Source: Desulfuromonadaceae bacterium
Lineage (GTDB): Bacteria > Desulfobacterota > Desulfuromonadia > Desulfuromonadales > SZUA-540
Reading direction: 5' to 3'
Assembly (NCBI GenBank): GCA_003250235.1
Contig: QKGY01000247.1
Location: forward strand, 1-5,027
Length of the DNA: 5,027 nucleotides
Both the position numbers and the translations under genes were made by a program. Each line of letters begins with the position of its first letter. Positions within the stretch are counted from its first letter, which is position 1. Positions 1 to 5,027 of the stretch are shown one piece after another. The notes beneath the pieces were generated by a model, which worked only from the letters and a program-made list of their open reading frames with translations, searched no databases and was not told the DNA's origin.

Positions 1-2054
1 AGCTCCATCAACTTCTGCAGAGAGAAGTCATCCTCGGCAACCAGCAGACGGGGTGACGGCTTTCCGGTTGCCTTGAATCCCAGGGAGGGATCCGTCGACG
101 TGGATGCCGGTACTTCAGGCATCTCTGCCGCCGCCTTCAGAGGAAGCACCACCCGAAAAACACTCCCTTCCCCCGGATCGCTGCTGTAGGAGATGCGCCC
201 CCCCATCCGCACCACCATCTCGCGGCTGATGGCCAGTCCCAGTCCCGCGCCACCGAAGCGCCGGGAGTTGGAATTGTCCGCCTGGCTGAACGGAGTGAAT
301 AGAATATGCTGGTCGTTTTCGGGGATTCCCATGCCGGTATCCCGAACTTCAAACTGAACCTCCAGGTGGTCATCGTGCGGGTTTCCGGCGTCGATCCGCA
401 GGCTCACATCGCCCCTGTCGGTAAATTTCATGGCGTTGCCCACCAGGTTGACCAGCACCTGGCGAATCCTCCCCTCGTCGCCGTCGAGAACCTCGGGGGT
501 CTGCGCAGAAACATCCAGCGACAGACCGATCCCTTTCCGCTGGGCCTCGAGATCGAACAGGTCGAGAACCCCCTTCGCCAGATCCTTGACGCGGAAGGGG
601 TGTTCGACGAAGGTGATGACACCGGCCTCGATGCGCGAAAAGTCGAGAATGTCGTTGAGGATACGCAGCAGGGAATGGGCCGACTTTCGAACCGACTGCA
701 GATGCTCGCGCTGCTCGGCGGGAACATCTCCCTGCAGGGCAAAATCGAGCATTCCCAGGATGCTGGTCATCGGCGTGCGGAGTTCATGGCTCATGTTGGC
801 CAGGAACTGTCCTTTGGCCCGGGTCGCCAATTCAGCCCCCTCCTTGGCCTTCAGCAACTCGGTCTGCGTCCGTTGACGCGCCATGGCAATAGCGACATGG
901 TCCGCCACGACCCGCATCAGAGACAGGTCCTCGTTGGAGAAACGGGGCCGGGTCGTGGTCCCGAAGGAGAGGGTGCCGAGAACTCTCCCCTGCACCAGCA
1001 AAGGATGACAGGCAAAGGCCTGAACCCCGGAGTCCATCAGCATCTCGGCACGGGGGTCCCCGATATTCGGCAGGTCTTCAATTACGATGCGGCAGGCATC
1101 CCGGGCGGCGCACCCGCACACCGCCACCCCGTAATCGATCCATTCAATGAGCCGTTTCTGCTCATCCGGGATTCCGCCACAAGCATTGAGGTGTAATTTC
1201 TCTTCGTCCTCATCCACCAGAAAGTTGAAAAACACCTGGCAGTCGAGAACCTCCATGGCCTTGTTGCAAAGGGATTCGACCACCGACTGGGGTTCCTCGC
1301 TGGCCAGCAGGCTCGCCGTCACCTTGGCCAGCAGTTCCTGGCGCTGTGCGGCACGCTTGCGGTCCGTCACATCCAGGACGACCGCCATGGTATGGATCGG
1401 TTTGCCATTCGGGTCGCGCACCAGGTTTACGGTCACTTCCCCCCAGACGATGTGGCCATCCGCACGCAGATACCGTTTTTCCGAATGGAAGCTGGATATG
1501 TTTCCCTGGAACAGATTGGTCAGATTGGCACGATCCACGTCGCGATCCTCGGGACAGGTCACGTCAAAGAAAGTGCGTTGCAGCAATTCTTCCCGAGAAT
1601 AGCCGAGGAACTGGCACAGGGACTCGTTGACCCGCAAAAAGCGACCGGTCGCCGGGTCGGCCTGGACCATGCCCGCACTGGAGTGCTGAAACATGATCCG
1701 GAACTGCTCTTCACTCTGGCGCAGCGCATCCTCGGCGAGCTTTCGCTGTGTGATGTCCATCCCGACAGCCAGGATTTCTATCCCGCCGGTAAACGGGTTA
1801 TGAATGGCCCGGTTGGTCCAGCTCATCCACAGACGGCTGCCATCGCGACGGAGATTTTCGTTGACAACGTTGGCATACTGTTCGGGATGAGAGGCGATCT
1901 TCTCAACCAGAGAGAACAGGTCCGCGCCGGTCGAATCCTGATCCGGCACCAGAATTCCGACATGGGTGCCAAGGATTTCGTCCGCCCGCCATCCGAAGAG
2001 GGTCTCGGCATACTCGTTGAAGAAGCCGCCAACGCATAATTGCGCTGCTGGCAT
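1..2054 (-). CDS. PAS-PAS-GAF-HisKA-HATPase_c-REC hybrid histidine kinase fragment (3' partial)
   Basis: This kinase output part would autophosphorylate on His and pass the phosphate to a fused receiver. The frame is open from an ATG at 2054 to the window edge. True homology starts at GFFNEYA (2027), the continuation of PAS-5, which ends at GMDITQRKLAEDAL (about 1722). PAS-6 follows (about 1721-1344, ending VLDVTDRKRAA), then a GAF domain (about 1343-873) containing YGVAVCGCAARDAC and FACHPLL. The H-box is MSHELRTPM, with the phospho-acceptor His at 788-786. HATPase_c has the N-box NLVGNAMKFT (449-420), the G1 box DTGMGIP (341-321) and the G2 box GGAGLGL (254-234). A linker rich in Pro, Ser and Thr leads to LLVAEDD (near 45-27), the first strand and acidic pocket of a REC domain. 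Its phospho-Asp lies beyond the window. All ATP-binding boxes are intact, so nothing in the visible core argues for an inactive kinase. The ATG at 2054 has no convincing ribosome binding site, and its first nine or so residues do not fit PAS, so it is unlikely to be a natural start. Confidence 0.92.
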   Translation of the reverse strand, partial: MPAAQLCVGGFFNEYAETLFGWRADEILGTHVGILVPDQDSTGADLFSLVEKIASHPEQYANVVNENLRRDGSRLWMSWTNRAIHNPFTGGIEILAVGMDITQRKLAEDALRQSEEQFRIMFQHSSAGMVQADPATGRFLRVNESLCQFLGYSREELLQRTFFDVTCPEDRDVDRANLTNLFQGNISSFHSEKRYLRADGHIVWGEVTVNLVRDPNGKPIHTMAVVLDVTDRKRAAQRQELLAKVTASLLASEEPQSVVESLCNKAMEVLDCQVFFNFLVDEDEEKLHLNACGGIPDEQKRLIEWIDYGVAVCGCAARDACRIVIEDLPNIGDPRAEMLMDSGVQAFACHPLLVQGRVLGTLSFGTTTRPRFSNEDLSLMRVVADHVAIAMARQRTQTELLKAKEGAELATRAKGQFLANMSHELRTPMTSILGMLDFALQGDVPAEQREHLQSVRKSAHSLLRILNDILDFSRIEAGVITFVEHPFRVKDLAKGVLDLFDLEAQRKGIGLSLDVSAQTPEVLDGDEGRIRQVLVNLVGNAMKFTDRGDVSLRIDAGNPHDDHLEVQFEVRDTGMGIPENDQHILFTPFSQADNSNSRRFGGAGLGLAISREMVVRMGGRISYSSDPGEGSVFRVVLPLKAAAEMPEVPASTSTDPSLGFKATGKPSPRLLVAEDDFSLQKLME

Positions 2055-4704
2055 TCTGAACCAGGTCCCGGTAACGGATCTCGCTGTCGCGCAGAGCTTC
2101 TTCGGCACGCTTTCGATCGGTGATGTTCTGCACCGAGGTCAATGCGTAGGCTTTGCCGCCGATTTCAATCACGTTGACGCTGCTCAGAACGGTGAGAGGC
2201 GTTCCCGCTTTGGTGTACAGGACCTGCTCCAGGTTGCGCAACTGACCCTTTTCTTTGATTTCATGGATGATGCGGGCCCGTTGATCCTCATCCCGGAGAA
2301 TGCCGAGCTCTACCGTTGTCTTGCCGATCATTTCCTCCCGGTGGAATCCGAAGAGCTTACCCCAGGCGTCATTGGCATCGACAAAGGAAAAATCCTCGTA
2401 ACGGGCCAACACCGTGGGCAGGGAGGCCTCGTTGAACAGGGTGGCGAATTTGTGCTCGCTCTCGGTCAGGGCCTTTTCGGCTTCTTTGCGCTGGGTAATG
2501 TTGTAGCCGTAAAAATTGGCGTAACCGCGTTCGATGATCGGCACCAGGACAAAGCTAAACAGTTCGGAACCGCAGGGCAGCTCGATCTCGCGGTTTTTCC
2601 CCTCCGAAAACGACTTGATCAGCTCCTGACGGAGAAAATCCGGCACCGTGGTCTCGACGGCACATTGCCAGTGGTTGAGCAGATCGCTGGCCGCCCTGTT
2701 GGCAAAAAGCAGCGTCCCCTCCCTGTTCATGCGCAGAACCGGAAAGGGATTCTCCTGCGGGAACAGGGCCGTGCTCTTGTTCTGATCTTCGGCACGCCGG
2801 CGCTCCGAGATGTCGAAGAGCGTGACCACGATACCGTCCACCTTCCCTTCCGAGGTGCGATAGGGAAGGGTCCGCATCAGAAAATACCGTTCGCCGTCCA
2901 GGGTGGCGACCTCCCTCTCCACCGGGGCCCAGGTAGACAGGGCCAGGCGGGCATCTTCGGGCAGCCCGGTCCAGTCGATGGTTCCGTTCAGATGCCTGAA
3001 CGGGCGGCCGATATCGGCCTGGATCAGGTTGAAGATATCGGCCATGGCCGGCGAGAACAGACGGATATTCAGATCGGGGGAGAGAAACAGGGTGGCGATT
3101 TCCGAGCTGGTGAGCAAATTCTGCAGGTTGCTGTTGGCCCGGTCGAGGGCTTCCACCTTCTCGTGCAGTTCGGCGTTGACCGTGACCAGCTCCTCGTTGA
3201 GGGCCTGGAGCTCTTCCTTGGAGGTCTCCAGCTCCTCATTGGTGGAATGAAGTTCCTCGTTGGCCGACTGATATTCCTCGTTGATGGACATCAGTTCTTC
3301 GTTGGCCGACATGAACCCTTCCTGGGACGTTTCCAGCTGCTCGGTGACCGCCAGCAGCTGTTCGTTGGTGACACGAAGCTGTTCCTCCATCTGGCGAACC
3401 AGCATATCCTTGGAAGCATCGTCGATATCGGGAGCATCGTCCACCCCCTGCTGAGCGACCAGCGAAACCTGGGCCCTCTCCGTCTCCAAAACAACCATCA
3501 CCAGTTTTTCCGAAGACGCCGAGACGTTGAAGGGTTCAGCCATCACGTTAACGACCAGCTTGTCGTCGCCGGCTTCCAGGGCCACACCCCGGAAGCCGAT
3601 GGGCTTCTGCTCATGGAAGGCCTTGTACACCGCGGCCCGCAACGCGGGGCGAAGCTCTTCGCGAGCCATTTTCAACAGATCGCGGGTGGGTTCGCCGCTG
3701 GGGACCTGGAGCAGGCGACTCGGCCCCCCGGATACATGAACGATTTCGTATTGGGCATTCACCACCACGCAGGGCGGAGCGTATTTCTCCGCCAGGCGTT
3801 TTTCCACGACCACCCCCGGCGTCGGGGTTTCCGCCGGCCGCTGTCGGGAGAACAGCCCCTGCCTCGGGAATCCTTTGAACGGAGCCGTAAATGGAAAGGC
3901 CATGTCATCCGGACGAGGCCCGTCCAGCCGCTCGAAAATCTTCCATTTCTTGTCCAGCGGCGTGAACATGTTCGGAATATTGCCAATGGTCTCCGAAGCC
4001 CCCAGAAAAAGGATGCCCCGAGGTTTAAGCACCATGTGGAAGAGGTTCATCAGCCTCTTCTGCATCTCCTGGTTGAGATAAATCAGAAAATTGCGACAGA
4101 CCATGAGGTCGAGACGCGAGAAGGGAGGGTCTTTGATCAAACTGTGGTGGGCAAAGATCACCATCTCCCTGAGATTCTTGGTGATCTGCCATCCTCCCTC
4201 AACCCGGCTGAAATATTTCTGCAGACGATTTTCGCTCAGATCCGCTTCGATATCGGTGGTATAAATCCCCGCCCGGGCCAGAGTGATCGCCTCGGGGTCG
4301 ATATCGGTGGCAAACACCTGAACACCGGTGGACAGGCCATGGGTCTCCATATACTCGCGAATCAGGATGGCGACGGAATAGACCTCCTCCCCGGTCGAGC
4401 AGCAGGCGATCCAGATACGCACAGGGTCTTCAGGATTCCGGTCTGCGAAGAGCCGGGGAAACACCTGGTTGCGCAGCACCTCGAAAGCATGAGGGTCGCG
4501 GAAGAAGCGGGTAACGCCGATGAGAATCTCCTGCTCCAGGGACAGGGCCTCGTGATCGCTGGTTTCGAGCAGGATGATGTATTTGGCGAGAGTATCGACG
4601 TGGTTCACGGTCATGCGTCGCTCGATGCGGCGCAGCAGGGTGTTTCTTTTGTAGGAACTGAAGTCATGATGGCCTCGAGGTTGGCCTCCAGGGCCTCGGA
4701 ACAC
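1903..4704 (-). CDS. CheR methyltransferase domain with PAS-coiled coil-PAS array (central fragment, frameshifted at both ends)
   Basis: The CheR domain would transfer methyl groups from S-adenosylmethionine to receptor glutamates. Residues are numbered from the GTG at 4704. The CheR N-terminal region starts at HDFSSYKRNTLLRRIERRM (13-31). TRFFRDP (65-71) is the conserved arginine segment. ACCSTGEEVYS (100-110) is the SAM-binding loop, and FATDIDPEAI (131-140) holds the SAM-ribose acidic residues. CRNFLIYL (203-210) and LKPRGILFLGASET (226-239) complete the fold. PAS-1 covers about 305-410, a 13-heptad coiled coil 443-533, PAS-2 about 534-637, PAS-3 about 650-741 and PAS-4 about 752-865. Each of PAS-2 to PAS-4 ends in a DIT/DIS-x-R+x-AE linker. 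PAS-5 begins at 872 and breaks after Trp892. The last 41 residues, to the TGA at 1905-1903, are out of frame, as are residues 1 to about 11. The GTG is therefore probably not a natural start: CheB precedes it in another frame and the first CheR helix is missing. No transmembrane segment is seen, so the piece is predicted to be cytoplasmic. Confidence 0.92.
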   Translation of the reverse strand: MFRGPGGQPRGHHDFSSYKRNTLLRRIERRMTVNHVDTLAKYIILLETSDHEALSLEQEILIGVTRFFRDPHAFEVLRNQVFPRLFADRNPEDPVRIWIACCSTGEEVYSVAILIREYMETHGLSTGVQVFATDIDPEAITLARAGIYTTDIEADLSENRLQKYFSRVEGGWQITKNLREMVIFAHHSLIKDPPFSRLDLMVCRNFLIYLNQEMQKRLMNLFHMVLKPRGILFLGASETIGNIPNMFTPLDKKWKIFERLDGPRPDDMAFPFTAPFKGFPRQGLFSRQRPAETPTPGVVVEKRLAEKYAPPCVVVNAQYEIVHVSGGPSRLLQVPSGEPTRDLLKMAREELRPALRAAVYKAFHEQKPIGFRGVALEAGDDKLVVNVMAEPFNVSASSEKLVMVVLETERAQVSLVAQQGVDDAPDIDDASKDMLVRQMEEQLRVTNEQLLAVTEQLETSQEGFMSANEELMSINEEYQSANEELHSTNEELETSKEELQALNEELVTVNAELHEKVEALDRANSNLQNLLTSSEIATLFLSPDLNIRLFSPAMADIFNLIQADIGRPFRHLNGTIDWTGLPEDARLALSTWAPVEREVATLDGERYFLMRTLPYRTSEGKVDGIVVTLFDISERRRAEDQNKSTALFPQENPFPVLRMNREGTLLFANRAASDLLNHWQCAVETTVPDFLRQELIKSFSEGKNREIELPCGSELFSFVLVPIIERGYANFYGYNITQRKEAEKALTESEHKFATLFNEASLPTVLARYEDFSFVDANDAWGKLFGFHREEMIGKTTVELGILRDEDQRARIIHEIKEKGQLRNLEQVLYTKAGTPLTVLSSVNVIEIGGKAYALTSVQNITDRKRAEEALRDSEIRYRDLVQNASSAIMRWRLLQRVCRDPLRMAGGRNPWHPCRNSGAGSGFDRRGPVLSG
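2022..2031 (-). other. Frameshift junction inside PAS-5
   Basis: The frame giving YRDLVQNASSAIMRW ends at the Trp codon 2031-2029. The frame giving GFFNEYAETLFGWRADE starts at 2027. Restoring one frame needs 3n+2 bases. PAS domains of this type usually have about seven residues, including a DGTI-like turn, between the Trp and the FFNEYA strand. Only four bases remain here, so a loss of about 17 bases fits. Homology on the two sides abuts directly, which makes a lost segment more likely than a simple miscalled base. Confidence 0.8.
3106..3378 (-). repeat. Thirteen consecutive heptads (21-base degenerate repeats) encoding a coiled coil
   Basis: Residues 443-533 of the central fragment fall into thirteen unbroken seven-residue units. 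Each starts with Leu, or once each Phe or Tyr, and the core units follow the pattern L-x-S-x-N-E-E (for example LMSINEE, YQSANEE, LHSTNEE). At DNA level this appears as imperfect 21-base periodicity, with recurring plus-strand 'ttcctcgttg'-like blocks between about 3180 and 3370. The segment is a parallel coiled coil linking PAS-1 to PAS-2. It is characteristic of CheB/CheR/PAS fusions and probably mediates dimerisation and signal transmission. Confidence 0.85.
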
Positions 4705-5027
4705 CCGATATCACTCTTCAAGGCCCCCTTCCCCTGCACAAAATCGAGGATTTTTCCCGCGATTCCCTCCACGTCGAGGCACAGGTCGGTCTGTCCCGTC
4801 TCCAGGGCGCTTCGGGGCATATTCTGTGCTTCCGCCAAATCGGGGTTCTGCACCAGCACAAGCCCTCCGGCCTCCTTGACGGCCTTGACCCCTTCCGCGC
4901 CGTCGCTGCCGAAACCGGACAGAATGACGGCGACGGCTTTCTCGCGAGCCTCCTGGGCCAGAGACAGAAAAAACCGGTCGATGGGATGAAAGGTGGCGCC
5001 TTTTCCGGAGGGGGGTTCCAGACGGAA
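4611..5027 (-). CDS. CheB-type protein-glutamate methylesterase domain, C-terminal half (5' partial fragment)
   Basis: This cytoplasmic domain would remove methyl groups from, or deamidate, glutamyl side chains of chemoreceptors or receptor-like partners. The frame is open from the window edge, so the start, the catalytic Ser and the His lie upstream and are not seen. Visible CheB features, numbering from the edge, are HPIDRFF (residues 14-20) and ILSGFGSDG (35-43), the family's TGMGxDG-like loop. Its Asp at residue 42 (4904-4902) corresponds to the catalytic Asp of the Ser-His-Asp triad. These are followed by EAGGLVLVQNP and the signature MPRSALETG (70-78). After residue 100 comes a linker and helix, EALEANLEAI (111-120), which should lead into CheR. 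Instead this frame reads about 18 unrelated residues to a TGA at 4613-4611, while CheR continues in another frame. A GTG at 4859 is only an internal valine. Functional coding in this frame therefore ends near 4668. The domain call is firm. Confidence 0.9.
   Translation of the reverse strand, partial: FRLEPPSGKGATFHPIDRFFLSLAQEAREKAVAVILSGFGSDGAEGVKAVKEAGGLVLVQNPDLAEAQNMPRSALETGQTDLCLDVEGIAGKILDFVQGKGALKSDIGCSEALEANLEAIMTSVPTKETPCCAASSDA
4662..4673 (-). other. Frameshift junction between the CheB and CheR domains
   Basis: Upstream of this point the good reading frame has codons starting at 4673 and 4670 (...LEAI). Downstream the good frame has codons starting at 4668 and 4665 (HDFSSYK...). 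Restoring one frame needs insertion of 3n+1 bases. Family members usually carry a short stretch ending in Thr-Gly between the first CheR helix and the HDFS motif. About five residues are absent here, so a loss near 16 bases fits, though a single-base loss is also possible. The bases CATCAT overlap both frames at the junction. Confidence 0.8.

Larger units (their letters stand above)
1..5027 (-). pseudogene. Partial, twice-frameshifted CheB-CheR-PAS(6)-GAF hybrid histidine kinase gene
   Basis: One gene covers the window and runs off both ends. Translating the minus strand in three segments gives a continuous domain series: CheB C-terminal half (5027 to about 4745), CheR (about 4671-3900), PAS-1 (about 3792-3481), coiled coil (3378-3106), PAS-2 (about 3105-2785), PAS-3 (about 2757-2467), PAS-4 (about 2457-2092), PAS-5 (about 2091-1722, split), PAS-6 (about 1721-1344), GAF (about 1343-873), HisKA (about 813-620), HATPase_c (about 495-141) and the REC start (about 50-3). 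No stop codon lies within any segment before its junction. The order matches the known CheB/CheR/PAS fusion family, so one original polypeptide is the best reading. Two frame changes (near 4668 and 2027) break it. They could be genuine deletions, making a pseudogene or a split gene, or assembly errors in an intact gene. That the pieces belong to one gene is strongly supported; that it is a true pseudogene is uncertain. Confidence 0.75.

Noticed and set aside
306..1196. A 296-codon plus-strand open frame opposite the GAF and kinase region
   Set aside because: It is the same antisense codon register as the kinase. It is bounded by a rare CTA leucine (about 300) and a TTA leucine (1194) on the coding strand. 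No domain is recognisable.
1392..2039. A 215-codon plus-strand open frame opposite PAS-5 and PAS-6
   Set aside because: It is an antisense shadow in the same register as the minus-strand PAS frame, with no motif of its own.
2022..2060. Programmed ribosomal frameshifting at the junctions
   Set aside because: Neither junction has a recognisable slippery heptamer, and both lack residues expected from the family. Recoding would not restore these, so a deletion or error is more likely.
4611..4704. CheB and CheR as two naturally separate, overlapping genes with CheR starting at the GTG at 4704
   Set aside because: Residues 1 to about 11 after this GTG do not resemble CheR. The expected first CheR helix is instead encoded in the CheB frame (EALEANLEAI), and there is no convincing ribosome binding site. 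A broken fusion explains the data better.
1966..4989. A 1007-codon plus-strand open frame opposite the CheR/PAS region
   Set aside because: It lies codon-on-codon antisense to the minus-strand frame over most of its length. Plus-strand stops there would need TTA, CTA or TCA codons on the coding strand, which are rare in this GC-rich gene. The predicted product has no recognisable domain, while the minus strand shows clear CheR and PAS motifs.
1..5027. Promoters, terminators, RNA genes, CRISPR or mobile elements
   Set aside because: The minus strand is coding throughout with no intergenic gap. I saw no inverted-repeat boundaries, tRNA-like folds or spaced direct repeats beyond the protein-coding heptads and PAS linkers.

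Overview
The whole window is coding on the minus strand. It holds an internal piece of one very large signalling gene, read from 5027 down to 1 and running off both ends. In protein order it encodes: the C-terminal half of a CheB methylesterase domain, a complete CheR methyltransferase domain, a PAS domain, a long heptad coiled coil, five more PAS domains, a GAF domain, a HisKA/HATPase_c histidine kinase core, and the first residues of a receiver (REC) domain. This is the known CheB-CheR-PAS fusion family, extended here into a hybrid histidine kinase. At least about 1,670 residues are encoded inside the window.

The gene is not in one open frame. CheB is read in one frame (5027 to about 4668). 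CheR through the fourth PAS and the start of the fifth are read in a second frame (about 4671 to 2029). The rest of the fifth PAS through REC is read in a third segment (2027 to 3), which is in the same register as CheB. The two junctions, near 4662-4673 and 2022-2031, fall inside domains where a few residues expected from the family are missing. Each therefore looks like a short deletion, or an assembly or consensus error, of 3n+1 and 3n+2 bases respectively. Together they cancel. I annotate three coding fragments of one disrupted gene and also mark the two junctions. I cannot tell from sequence alone whether the lesions are real.

There is no intergenic DNA, RNA gene, promoter, terminator, insertion sequence or CRISPR array in the window. 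The long plus-strand open frames (for example 1966-4989 and 306-1196) are codon-for-codon antisense shadows of the minus-strand gene.

The window suggests a GC-rich bacterium. The architecture and codon use would fit a Desulfuromonadales/Geobacter-type or other environmental proteobacterium, but this is only a weak inference. If intact, the protein would combine receptor-modification chemistry (glutamate methylation by CheR, demethylation or deamidation by CheB) with multi-PAS/GAF sensing and His-Asp phosphorelay output on one chain.
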